Source: Haematobacter massiliensis
GTDB taxonomy: Bacteria; Pseudomonadota; Alphaproteobacteria; Rhodobacterales; Rhodobacteraceae
Direction of reading: 5' to 3'
Length of the DNA: 64,000 nt
Assembly: GCF_000740795.1 (NCBI RefSeq)
Contig: NZ_JGYG01000002.1
Coordinates: 372,001-436,000, forward strand
A model generated the notes under the pieces. The model was not told the origin of the DNA. It saw only the letters and a list, made by a program, of their open reading frames with translations, and did not search any database. Both the position numbers and the translations under genes were made by a program. Of the stretch, positions 16,942 through 26,807 are shown one piece after another. Position 1 is the first letter of the stretch; the number at the start of each line of letters is the position of its first letter.

Positions 16942-19911
16942 TTACCCTTCGATCGTGAGCGCTTCATTCACGAGCGCTTCCTGCTGTGCCTTGTGCTGGC
17001 TGGAAAGCCCCGTCGCCACCGAGGCGGAGGCCGCACGGCCGACATAGCGCGGCCGCTGATGGGTGGAGCCGAGGCGGGTCAGAACCCACTCGATATTCGG
17101 CTCGACAAAGGTCCAGGCGCCCTGGTTCTTGGGCTCCTCCTGGCACCAGACGATTTCCGCATCCTTGAACCGGCCCAGTTCCCGGACCATCGTCAGTGCG
17201 GGGAACGGATAGAGCTGTTCGAGCCGCAGGATGTAGACATCGGTGATGCCCCGCGCGTCCCGCTCCTCCAGGAGATCGTAATAGACCTTGCCGGAGCACA
17301 GGACGACGCGCCGGATCTGCTCGTCGGCGACCAGTTCGGTAGTGGAGTTACCCTTCTGTGCATCATCCCACAGCACGCGGTGGAAGTTGGAGCCGGTGGT
17401 GAAATCCTCTGCCGTGGAGACGGCGAGCTTGTGCCGCAGCAGCGACTTTGGCGTCATCATCACCAGCGGCTTGCGGAAGGTGCGGTGCAACTGGCGGCGG
17501 AGGATGTGGAAGTAGTTCGCAGGCGTCGTGCAGTTCGCGACTATCCAGTTCTCCTGCGCGGAAAGCTGAAGGAACCGCTCCAACCGTGCCGACGAATGCT
17601 CCGGCCCCTGGCCCTCATAGCCATGCGGCAGCAGCATCACGAGCCCCGACATCCGCAGCCATTTCGATTCGCCCGACGAAATGAACTGGTCGAACATGAT
17701 CTGCGCGCCGTTTGCAAAGTCGCCGAACTGCGCTTCCCACAGGGTCAGTGCGTTCGGCTCGGCAAGCGAGTAGCCATACTCGAAGCCCAGCACCGCATAT
17801 TCGGAGAGCATCGAATCGATGACCTCATAGCGGGACTGCCCCTCGCGGATATGGTTGAGCGGATAGTAACGCTCCTCCGTCGCCTGGTCGATGAAGGCGG
17901 AGTGCCGCTGGGAGAAGGTGCCCCGCGTCGAATCCTGTCCCGACAGACGAACCGGGAAGCCCTCCGTCAGCAGGGAGCCGAAGGCCAATGCCTCGCCGGT
18001 CGCCCAGTCGAATCCGGCGCCCGTCTCGAACATCTGCTTCTTGGCGTCGATGAGGCGAGTAACGGTCTTGTGGATCTCGAACTCGTCCGGTGCGGTGGTG
18101 AGCGCTCGGCCGATATCCTTCAGCGTTTCGGGCGTGATCGCGGTATCGCCGGGCTGATAGTCCTCGCCCTCGCGGTTGATGTTCTTCCACCGCCCGTCCA
18201 GCCAGTCGGCCTTGTTCGGTTTGTAGTCCCGACCGGCTTCGAACTCTCCGTTCAGCATCGCCTGGAAGGCGGCCTTCATATCCTCGATCTCTCCCTCGGG
18301 GATGAGGCCGTCGGCGACGAGGCGGTCGGTATAGAGCTGAAGCGTGGTCTTGTGCTTCTTGATCTGGGTATACATCACCGGGTTGGTGAACATCGGCTCG
18401 TCGCCTTCGTTGTGACCGAAGCGACGGTAGCAGAAGATGTCGATGACAGCGTCCTTGTGGAACTTCTGCCGGAACTCCGTTGCCACCTTGGCGGCATGGA
18501 CGACCGCCTCGGGATCATCGCCGTTCACGTGGAAGATCGGCGCTTCGACCATCAGCGCGATATCGGTCGGATAGGGCGAGGAGCGGGAGAAATGCGGCGC
18601 CGTGGTGAAGCCGATCTGGTTGTTCACCACGATATGGATCGTGCCGCCGGTCCGATGGCCCCGAATACCGGAAAGCTGGAAGCACTCCGCGACGATGCCC
18701 TGACCGGCAAAGGCCGCATCGCCATGCATGAGGATCGGCAGGACGGCAACGCGTTCCGCCTGATCGTGAAGCTGGTCCTGCTTGGCGCGCGCCTTGCCCA
18801 GCACGACCGGGTCCACTGCCTCAAGGTGCGAGGGGTTCGCGGTCAGGCTGAGGTGAACGGTGTTTTCGTCGAACGTCCGGTCGGAGGAAGCGCCGAGGTG
18901 GTATTTCACGTCACCGGAGCCGTCCACGTCATCGGGCTTGAAGCTGCCGCCCTGGAACTCGTTGAAGATGGCGCGGTAGGGCTTGCGCAGCACGTTGGCG
19001 AGCACGTTCAGCCGGCCGCGGTGCGGCATGCCGATCACCACCTCCTTCACGCCGAGCGCGCCGCCCCGCTTGATGATCTGCTCCATCGCCGGCACGAGCG
19101 CTTCACCGCCGTCGAGGCCGAAGCGCTTGGTCCCCATGTATTTGACGTGGAGGAATTTCTCGAAACCCTCCGCCTCCACCAGCTTGTTCAGGATCGCGCG
19201 GCGACCTTCACGGGTAAAGGTGATTTCCTTGCCGTAGCCCTCAATGCGCTCTTTCAGCCAGGCGGATTGCTCGGGGTCGGAGATGTGCATGTATTGCAGC
19301 GCGAAGGTGCCACAGTAGGTCCGCTTCACGATGTCGACGATCTGCCGCATCGTGGCGTGCTCCATCCCGAGCACGTTGTCGAGGAAGATCGGCCGGTCCA
19401 TGTCGGCTTCGGTGAAACCGTAAGACGCAGGATCGAGCTCCGGGTGGTCCGTGCTCTGACGCACGCCCAGCGGATCGAGATCGGCGGCGAGATGCCCTCG
19501 GATGCGGTAGGCGCGGATCAGCATGATCGCGCGGATGGAATCCAGCACGGCGCGGCGGATCTGGGCGTCCGACACCTCGACATCGAGGGCCTTGGCCTTC
19601 TCCGCGATCTTCTGACCGGCGGCTTTCGCTTCCTTCGCGGGGGTGGCGACCGGCCATTCGCCGGTGAGCGCTGCGGTCAGGTCATCATTGGGGAGGGGTG
19701 GCCAGTCGCTGCGTGTCCAGCTCGCGCCTTCCGCATTGCGCTTCGCATCCTGCTTGTCGTCACCCAGCGCCTTGAAGAATGCCTGCCAGCCCGCGTCGAC
19801 GGAATTCGGATCCGTGGCGTAGCGCGCCTGCAGTTGCTCCACGTAATCCGCGTTCGCTCCCTGCAGGAAGGACGAGGCGTGGAACACGTCGTTCGGGGAT
19901 TGGTCGGTCAT
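16942..19911 (-). CDS. sucA: 2-oxoglutarate dehydrogenase E1 component
   Basis: Thiamine-diphosphate enzyme that decarboxylates 2-oxoglutarate and succinylates the lipoyl groups of SucB, 989 residues. The N-terminal FLQGANADYVEQLQARY segment is the E2-binding region. Family landmarks follow: GMPHRGRLNVLANVL, the thiamine-binding region HGDAAFAGQGIVAE...VNNQIGFTT, and later QFGDFANGAQIMFDQFISS and LLPHGYEGQGPEHSSARLER. The start at 19911 overlaps the stop of the DUF805 gene by ATGA, so translation is probably coupled to that gene. Confidence 0.97.
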   Translation of the reverse strand: MTDQSPNDVFHASSFLQGANADYVEQLQARYATDPNSVDAGWQAFFKALGDDKQDAKRNAEGASWTRSDWPPLPNDDLTAALTGEWPVATPAKEAKAAGQKIAEKAKALDVEVSDAQIRRAVLDSIRAIMLIRAYRIRGHLAADLDPLGVRQSTDHPELDPASYGFTEADMDRPIFLDNVLGMEHATMRQIVDIVKRTYCGTFALQYMHISDPEQSAWLKERIEGYGKEITFTREGRRAILNKLVEAEGFEKFLHVKYMGTKRFGLDGGEALVPAMEQIIKRGGALGVKEVVIGMPHRGRLNVLANVLRKPYRAIFNEFQGGSFKPDDVDGSGDVKYHLGASSDRTFDENTVHLSLTANPSHLEAVDPVVLGKARAKQDQLHDQAERVAVLPILMHGDAAFAGQGIVAECFQLSGIRGHRTGGTIHIVVNNQIGFTTAPHFSRSSPYPTDIALMVEAPIFHVNGDDPEAVVHAAKVATEFRQKFHKDAVIDIFCYRRFGHNEGDEPMFTNPVMYTQIKKHKTTLQLYTDRLVADGLIPEGEIEDMKAAFQAMLNGEFEAGRDYKPNKADWLDGRWKNINREGEDYQPGDTAITPETLKDIGRALTTAPDEFEIHKTVTRLIDAKKQMFETGAGFDWATGEALAFGSLLTEGFPVRLSGQDSTRGTFSQRHSAFIDQATEERYYPLNHIREGQSRYEVIDSMLSEYAVLGFEYGYSLAEPNALTLWEAQFGDFANGAQIMFDQFISSGESKWLRMSGLVMLLPHGYEGQGPEHSSARLERFLQLSAQENWIVANCTTPANYFHILRRQLHRTFRKPLVMMTPKSLLRHKLAVSTAEDFTTGSNFHRVLWDDAQKGNSTTELVADEQIRRVVLCSGKVYYDLLEERDARGITDVYILRLEQLYPFPALTMVRELGRFKDAEIVWCQEEPKNQGAWTFVEPNIEWVLTRLGSTHQRPRYVGRAASASVATGLSSQHKAQQEALVNEALTIEG

Positions 19912-20435
19912 TGTCTTACCTCAAGCGGGTCGGGGCCGAAGCGGTTCTGCCCGGCGGTGCCGCGCTGGATGAGCCAGTAGAGCGGCAGGAAAACGGCGGC
20001 GATGAACATCGCGAACCAGGCCAGTCCGGCCAGCGCTGGTGCGATGGTGAACAGGGCGGTAATGGCCAGAAGGCCGATCACCACGATGGCGAACGGGGCA
20101 AGCACGTACCAGCCGGAGCGGTTCGTGTCGTGCAGCCGTCGGATTATGACGGAAAGATGCGGCAGAAAGACGAGCAGCCCGAGCAGAGAGGAAACAGGCC
20201 CGCTCTCGGCCGCGGCCCAGGCGGAGGCACCATAGCCTTCGGCCGGGGCGGGCGGAGTGGATGTCGTGACACCGGTCGAAACCGTGGTTCCGAACAGCAC
20301 TGCATCTATCAGCGATGCGACGATGCCGGCGATCATAAGCGCAAGCACGAACCACCAGTATTCCGAGCGCGGTGCGCGACCCCGGAAACCGACATATTGC
20401 CTCAGGCATGAACGAACAGCTTCTGCGAAGCCCAT
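19908..20435 (-). CDS. DUF805 membrane protein
   Basis: Inner-membrane protein of 175 residues with four predicted helices. The DUF805 hallmarks are GRAPRSEYWWFVLAL near residue 20 and LSVIIRRLHDTNRSGWYVL near 105. Function is unknown across the family. The ATG at 20435 (MGFAEAVRSC) is chosen because CAGGTGAG precedes it; a GTG nine bases upstream is possible. It is wedged between sucD and sucA and overlaps sucA by four bases, so a membrane protein of unknown role is coupled to the E1 subunit of a soluble complex. Confidence 0.9.
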   Translation of the reverse strand: MGFAEAVRSCLRQYVGFRGRAPRSEYWWFVLALMIAGIVASLIDAVLFGTTVSTGVTTSTPPAPAEGYGASAWAAAESGPVSSLLGLLVFLPHLSVIIRRLHDTNRSGWYVLAPFAIVVIGLLAITALFTIAPALAGLAWFAMFIAAVFLPLYWLIQRGTAGQNRFGPDPLEVRQ

Positions 20436-20474
20436 GATGCTCACCTGTTTCGGAGGGCGACCTCCGGCGAATGG

Positions 20475-20516
20475 GCGCCCTTCCGGGGCGCAGGCGGGGC
20501 CGTGGGCCGGCCCCGC
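20475..20516. repeat. Two tandem GC-rich hairpins between sucD and the DUF805 gene
   Basis: First stem GCGCCC/GGGCGC at 20475-20491, second stem GCGGGGCC/GGCCCCGC at 20494-20516. Neither is followed by a T-run on the coding strand. They look more like mRNA stability or pausing elements that set the ratio of sucCD to sucAB than a full terminator (inference). Confidence 0.55.
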
Positions 20517-20525
20517 GAGGGGGCG

Positions 20526-21410
20526 TTACTTGCCCATGGCCTTCAGCACGGCCTCACCGAGACCGGCGGGGCTGTCGGCAACGATGACGCCCGCAGACTT
20601 CATCGCCTCGATTTTCGATTCCGCATCGCCCTTGCCACCGGAGACGATCGCACCGGCATGACCCATGCGGCGGCCTTTCGGAGCGGTGCGCCCGGCGATG
20701 AACCCGGCGGTCGGCTTCCAGCGGCCTTTCTTCTTCTCGTCGGCGAGAAACTGCGCGGCGTCCTCCTCGGCGGAACCACCGATCTCACCGATCATGATGA
20801 TGGACTCAGTTTCGGGGTCGGCAAGGAACATTTCCAGCACGTCGATGTGCTCAAGCCCCTTGATCGGGTCGCCGCCGATGCCCACGGCCGAGGACTGGCC
20901 CAGGCCCACGTCGGAGGTCTGCTTGACCGCCTCGTAGGTCAGCGTGCCGGAGCGGGAGACGACGCCCACCGAGCCGCGCTTGAAGATGTTGCCCGGCATG
21001 ATGCCGATCTTGCACTCGCCCGGCGTCATGATGCCCGGGCAGTTCGGCCCGATGAGGCGCGACTTGCTGTTGGCGAGCGCGCGCTTCACCTTCATCATGT
21101 CGAGCACCGGGATCCCCTCGGTGATCGCAACGATCAGCGGGATTTCCGCGTCGATGGCTTCGAGAATCGAATCGGCGGCAAAGGGCGGCGGAACATAGAT
21201 CACGGAGGCGTCTGCTCCGGTCTTTTCCTTCGCTTCCAGAACCGAGTTGTAGACCGGCAGGCCGAGATGCTCGGTGCCGCCCTTGCCCGGCGTCACGCCG
21301 CCAACCATCCGCGTGCCATAGGCGATGGCCTGCTCGGTGTGGAAGGTGCCTTGGGACCCGGTGATCCCCTGGCAGATAACCTTGGTGTCTTTGTTGACGA
21401 GAACGGACAT
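20526..21410 (-). CDS. sucD: Succinyl-CoA synthetase alpha subunit
   Basis: Subunit of 294 residues that binds CoA and carries the phosphorylated active-site histidine. Landmarks are [18 protein letters not shown] near residue 15, [34 protein letters not shown] and [10 protein letters not shown] with the active-site His. It follows sucC after 3 bases, and with SucC it converts succinyl-CoA to succinate with formation of nucleoside triphosphate. Confidence 0.97.
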   Translation of the reverse strand: MSVLVNKDTKVICQGITGSQGTFHTEQAIAYGTRMVGGVTPGKGGTEHLGLPVYNSVLEAKEKTGADASVIYVPPPFAADSILEAIDAEIPLIVAITEGIPVLDMMKVKRALANSKSRLIGPNCPGIMTPGECKIGIMPGNIFKRGSVGVVSRSGTLTYEAVKQTSDVGLGQSSAVGIGGDPIKGLEHIDVLEMFLADPETESIIMIGEIGGSAEEDAAQFLADEKKKGRWKPTAGFIAGRTAPKGRRMGHAGAIVSGGKGDAESKIEAMKSAGVIVADSPAGLGEAVLKAMGK

Positions 21411-21413
21411 TCC

Positions 21414-22607
21414 TTACCCCTTCACCGCTTTCACGATCTTCTGAGCAGCGTCGCTCAGATCGTCGGCAGCGATCACGTTCAGCCCGGAGTTCGCGATGAT
21501 CTCCTTGCCAAGTTCCACGTTGGTGCCTTCAAGCCGCACGACCAGCGGAACCTGCAGGCCCACTTCCTTCACCGCGGCAATGATGCCTTCGGCGATGATG
21601 TCGCAGCGCATGATCCCGCCGAAGATGTTGACGAGGATGCCTTTGACGTTCGGATCGGAGGTGATGATCTTGAAGGCTTCCGTCACCTTCTCCTTCGTCG
21701 CACCGCCGCCCACGTCGAGGAAGTTCGCCGGTTCCGCGCCATAGAGCTTGATGATGTCCATCGTCGCCATGGCAAGGCCCGCGCCGTTGACCATGCAGCC
21801 GATCTCACCGTCGAGCGCGATGTAGTTCAGATCGTATTTGGAGGCGGCGAGTTCCTTCGGATCCTCCTCCGTCTCGTCACGCAGTGCGAGGATGTCGGCA
21901 TGGCGGTAGAGGGCGTTGTTGTCGAAGCCCACTTTCGCATCCAGCGCCTTCATGTCGCCGTCGGTGGTCACGATCAGCGGGTTGATCTCCACCATCTCCG
22001 CGTCCTTGTCGACGAAGAGCTTGTAGAGCTTGCCGATCAAGTCCACGCATTGCTTGACCTGCTTGCCTTCCAGACCGAGCGCAAAGGCTACCTTGCGACC
22101 GTGGAACGGCTGGATGCCGGTCGCGGGGTCTACGGAGAAGGACAGGATCTTCTCGGGGGTGGAGGCGGCCACTTCCTCGATGTCCATGCCGCCCTCGGTG
22201 GAGACGACGAAGGACACGCGGGAGGTCACCCGGTCCACCAGCAGCGCGAGGTAAAGCTCACGGCTGATGTCGGAGCCATCCTCGATATAGATGCGGTTGA
22301 CCTGCTTGCCGGCGGGGCCGGTCTGATGCGTGACCAGCGTGCGGCCCAGCATCTGCTTGGCGAGTTCGGCCGCTTCCTCGACCGACTTGGCCAGACGGAC
22401 GCCGCCCTTTTCGCCGGCTTCCGGCTCCTTGAACTTGCCCTTGCCGCGGCCGCCCGCGTGAATCTGCGCCTTGACGACCCAGAGCGGTCCGCCCAGTTCG
22501 CCTGCGGCGGTCTTCGCGTCTTCGGCCTTCAACACGGCGCGGCCGTCGGAGACCGGCACGCCGTAGTCGCGCAGGAGCTTCTTGGCCTGATATTCGTGGA
22601 TGTTCAT
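21414..22607 (-). CDS. sucC: ADP-forming succinyl-CoA synthetase beta subunit
   Basis: ATP-grasp subunit of 397 residues, starting [20 protein letters not shown] at 22607. Further landmarks are [15 protein letters not shown], the acidic metal-binding segment [30 protein letters not shown] and [13 protein letters not shown]. The open frame continues upstream, but MNIHEYQ is the universal start of the family. A 234-bp gap to mdh contains the mdh terminator and a pair of palindromes, so sucC most likely has its own regulated promoter and heads the sucCD-DUF805-sucAB-lpd operon. Confidence 0.97.
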   Translation of the reverse strand: MNIHEYQAKKLLRDYGVPVSDGRAVLKAEDAKTAAGELGGPLWVVKAQIHAGGRGKGKFKEPEAGEKGGVRLAKSVEEAAELAKQMLGRTLVTHQTGPAGKQVNRIYIEDGSDISRELYLALLVDRVTSRVSFVVSTEGGMDIEEVAASTPEKILSFSVDPATGIQPFHGRKVAFALGLEGKQVKQCVDLIGKLYKLFVDKDAEMVEINPLIVTTDGDMKALDAKVGFDNNALYRHADILALRDETEEDPKELAASKYDLNYIALDGEIGCMVNGAGLAMATMDIIKLYGAEPANFLDVGGGATKEKVTEAFKIITSDPNVKGILVNIFGGIMRCDIIAEGIIAAVKEVGLQVPLVVRLEGTNVELGKEIIANSGLNVIAADDLSDAAQKIVKAVKG

Positions 22608-22753
22608 TCTCTCACCGGTTCCTCTGCTGAGTTCGGTCCTCTCCCGTCCCGGTCGTCGAACCGGGCCGACTGGGCGGTCTTTTGGCACGATCTGCCGGCA
22701 GGGGAAAGGGAAAGGCTTGGGAACCCGCGAGCCGCGAGCCAAAATCCGCCTTA

Positions 22754-22784
22754 TGTGATCACAACAAAAAATCGTGTGATCACA
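22754..22784. promoter_or_regulatory. Twin TGTGATCACA palindromes upstream of sucC
   Basis: Two perfect 10-bp palindromes at 22754-22763 and 22775-22784, 21 bp centre to centre, that is two helical turns and the same DNA face. They lie 147-177 bases upstream of the sucC ATG, just beyond the mdh terminator. The half-site equals that of CRP (TGTGA), but the six-base CRP spacer is absent, so CRP is unlikely. The same pair occurs upstream of sdhC. Confidence 0.75.
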
Positions 22785-22792
22785 AAATGCAG

Positions 22793-22826
22793 ATGGCCGC
22801 CTCCGACGTGAGTCGAAAGCGGCCAT
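22793..22826 (-). terminator. Terminator hairpin after mdh
   Basis: An eight-base perfect outer stem GCGGCCAT/ATGGCCGC encloses an inner CGAC/GTCG stem. On the mdh coding strand it is followed by CTGCATTTTG. It starts 16 bases beyond the mdh stop and ends next to the twin palindromes, which separates mdh from the sucC promoter. Confidence 0.75.
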
Positions 22827-22841
22827 CCGATGTTGAGGCTA

Positions 22842-24675
<1,834 letters not shown>

Positions 24676-24736
24676 CGCGGGTTGCGGAGCGGCTGGTCTT
24701 ACCGCATCGTGGCGCCGATCTGCGAGGAGATGACCC

Positions 24737-25576
24737 ATGGACCTGCTGACCCGCCCGTGGCGCTCGGCGCTCTACATGCCTGCCAGCCGTGCGCGCGCCG
24801 TTGAGAAGGCGCGTGAGCTTGAAGCCGATGCCCTGATCTTCGATCTGGAAGACGCGGTCGCCCCAGCGGACAAGGCGGCGGCGCGTATATCCATCGCCAA
24901 TGCTCTGGAAATGGGCGGTTTCGGCGACCGGACGCGGCTTGTCCGAATCAACGGGCTGGATACGCCATGGGGTGCGGAAGACCTCGCGGCGCTTGAGGGC
25001 GTACCGCTGGACGGTATCGTTCTGCCAAAGGTTTCTGGCCCGGAGGTGCTGGAGCGAATCGACTCCCCCCGAATCTTTGCGATGATCGAGACGCCGGCCG
25101 GCGTGCTCAATGCAGCGGCGATCGCGGCGCATCCCTCCACGGCGGGCCTGATCGCCGGCACGAACGATCTCGCGCGGGAGCTCCGCAGCAAGGACCGTCC
25201 GGACCGGCTCGCCCTGTTGCCATCGCTCGGCGCCATTGTTCTGGCAGCGCGTGCGGCGGGGGTAATCTGTCTGGATGGGGTCTATAATGCCTTCCGGGAT
25301 GAGCAGGGCCTGACGTGGGAATGTGAGCAGGGCCGGGACCTGGGCTTCGATGGAAAGACCCTAATCCATCCCGGTCAACTCGCCATCGCCAACGCGATCT
25401 TTGCCCCGTCTTCGGAAGAAATCGACCTAGCCACCCGGCAGATCGCCGCTTGGGAGGAGGCCGAGTCGGGGGGCAGGGGTGTGGCGGTGCTAGACGGCAG
25501 GATCGTTGAGAATCTTCATGTGGCGACGGCACGTGATATCCTGATGCGAGCGGCAATCATCGCCGCGCGCGGTTGA
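24737..25576 (+). CDS. CitE/Mcl-family CoA ester lyase, probable malyl-CoA thioesterase (Mcl2-like)
   Basis: HpcH/HpaI-CitE family protein of 279 residues. Visible motifs are RSALYMPASRARAVEKAREL, the metal-site segment ALIFDLEDAVAP, IFAMIETPAGVLNAAAIA with a metal-binding Glu, and GFDGKTLIHPGQLAIAN near the C-terminus. Length and position next to mdh and sdh match what I recall for Mcl2 of Rhodobacter sphaeroides, a (3S)-malyl-CoA thioesterase of the ethylmalonyl-CoA pathway. Mcl1, the true lyase, is longer. Hydrolysis of malyl-CoA to malate would feed straight into the neighbouring malate dehydrogenase. Alternatives are citramalyl-CoA lyase or another CitE-like activity. Confidence 0.82.
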   Translation: MDLLTRPWRSALYMPASRARAVEKARELEADALIFDLEDAVAPADKAAARISIANALEMGGFGDRTRLVRINGLDTPWGAEDLAALEGVPLDGIVLPKVSGPEVLERIDSPRIFAMIETPAGVLNAAAIAAHPSTAGLIAGTNDLARELRSKDRPDRLALLPSLGAIVLAARAAGVICLDGVYNAFRDEQGLTWECEQGRDLGFDGKTLIHPGQLAIANAIFAPSSEEIDLATRQIAAWEEAESGGRGVAVLDGRIVENLHVATARDILMRAAIIAARG

Positions 25577-25588
25577 GATACGGACACC

Positions 25589-25792
25589 ATGAAACTGTAT
25601 AGATTTCTGAGCGATGACGATACCTCTGCCTTCTGTCACAAGGTGACGGCGGCCCTCAACGCAGGCTGGGAACTGCATGGCGGGCCGACCTATGCCTTTG
25701 ACGGGACAAACGGCATAATGCGCTGCGGTCAGGCAGTCGTTAAAGACGTAGCGGGAGACTACAGCCCCGAAATAAAGCTCGGCCAGTATTGA
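25589..25792 (+). CDS. DUF1737 small protein
   Basis: Cytoplasmic protein of 67 residues beginning MKLYRFLSDDDTSAFCHKVT and containing the family signature NAGWELHGGPTYAFDG. Function is unknown. It follows the Mcl2-like gene after 12 bases, probably in one transcript, and precedes the sdhC regulatory region. Confidence 0.88.
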   Translation: MKLYRFLSDDDTSAFCHKVTAALNAGWELHGGPTYAFDGTNGIMRCGQAVVKDVAGDYSPEIKLGQY

Positions 25793-25811
25793 GGACCGTT
25801 GTGACTCCACA

Positions 25812-25841
25812 TGTGATCACAGCAACCTTGCCGTGATCACA
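25812..25841. promoter_or_regulatory. Twin GTGATCACA palindromes upstream of sdhC
   Basis: A perfect TGTGATCACA at 25812-25821 and CGTGATCACA at 25832-25841, 20 bp centre to centre. They lie in the 232-bp gap between DUF1737 and sdhC, 184-213 bases before the sdhC start. The layout repeats that upstream of sucC. Confidence 0.72.
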
Positions 25842-26024
25842 TAGCTGCGATTTTTCTGGCACTTCGCTGCGTAATAGGGGAAACGGAGTTCAGCATGGGC
25901 GTGACACCGGCCGCAAATCGGCTATTCATGCCCGGATGAGGCCCGGTTGACCGGTCCGCACATCTTGGGAAAGCCAGACCCCGGGCGGCGCGGCCCGCGG
26001 GCCGCCAGTACGGAGAAGAACGTC

Positions 26025-26411
26025 ATGGCCGATGTCGAGCGCGGTAATCGCCCGCTTTCGCCCCACCTTCAGATTTATCGCCCGCAGTTGACGGCGTTCA
26101 CCTCGATCATGACGCGGATCACGGGCAATGGCCTGATCGTCACCGCCGTGCTGATCGTATGGTGGTTCGTCGCACTGGCGTCCGGGCCGGAAGCCTATGA
26201 GCGGGCGAACGGGTTCCTTACCTCATGGTTCGGTGACCTGATCATGACGCTGTCGGTGGCGGCGATGTGGTACCATCTCCTCGCAGGCTTGCGGCATGTG
26301 TGGTGGGACAACACCACCCGTGGCATGGATATCCCGACCGCCTACAAGATCGGCTATGCAATGCTGGCGGGCACGGTCGTCCTCACCCTCATTACCCTGA
26401 TCATCGTCTGA
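26025..26411 (+). CDS. sdhC: Succinate dehydrogenase cytochrome b556 subunit
   Basis: Membrane anchor of 128 residues with three helices. The start MADVERGNRPLSPHLQIYRP is the family N-terminus, including SPHLQIYRPQLTAFTSIMTR. The SdhC signature MWYHLLAGLRHVWWD contains the haem-binding His. With SdhD it forms the quinone and haem b site of complex II. It opens the sdh operon and follows CGGAGAAGAACGTC. Confidence 0.95.
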   Translation: MADVERGNRPLSPHLQIYRPQLTAFTSIMTRITGNGLIVTAVLIVWWFVALASGPEAYERANGFLTSWFGDLIMTLSVAAMWYHLLAGLRHVWWDNTTRGMDIPTAYKIGYAMLAGTVVLTLITLIIV

Positions 26412-26419
26412 GGCACGAC

Positions 26420-26791
26420 ATGCGTTACCTGACGTCCCGCAAGCAGGCCGAAGGGCTCGGCTCCGCCAAGACCGGCACGCATCACCACTGGCAGATGCAG
26501 GTCAAGGGCATGGCGCTCGTGATCCTCATCCCGCTTTTCATCTTCACTTTCGGCCCGATGCTCGGTCGCCCCTATGCGGAAGTCGCTGCCTATTACGCGC
26601 GTCCCTTCCCGGCGATCGTTGCGGGCCTTACCTTCATCGTGGGTCTGATCCACTTCAAGGAAGGCGCGCAGATCATGATCGAGGACTATACCGACGGCAA
26701 CGCGCGGAAGATCCTGATCCTGCTCTCCACCTTCATCAGCTATGCCGCGGCGGCTGCGGGCGTTTACGCGCTGATCCGCCTCGCGCTTTGA
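26420..26791 (+). CDS. sdhD: Succinate dehydrogenase membrane anchor subunit
   Basis: Second membrane anchor, 123 residues with three helices. It has the alphaproteobacterial N-terminus [20 protein letters not shown] followed by HHHWQMQV. The last conserved stretch [15 protein letters not shown] is the SdhD haem/quinone signature. It begins 8 bases after sdhC. Confidence 0.95.
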   Translation: MRYLTSRKQAEGLGSAKTGTHHHWQMQVKGMALVILIPLFIFTFGPMLGRPYAEVAAYYARPFPAIVAGLTFIVGLIHFKEGAQIMIEDYTDGNARKILILLSTFISYAAAAAGVYALIRLAL

Positions 26792-26807
26792 GCCAACGGA
26801 GCTAAGA

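Noticed and set aside
16993-19980. 995-codon plus-strand open frame opposite sucA
   Set aside because: Pure antisense shadow of sucA, with no recognisable domain or suitable ribosome site.
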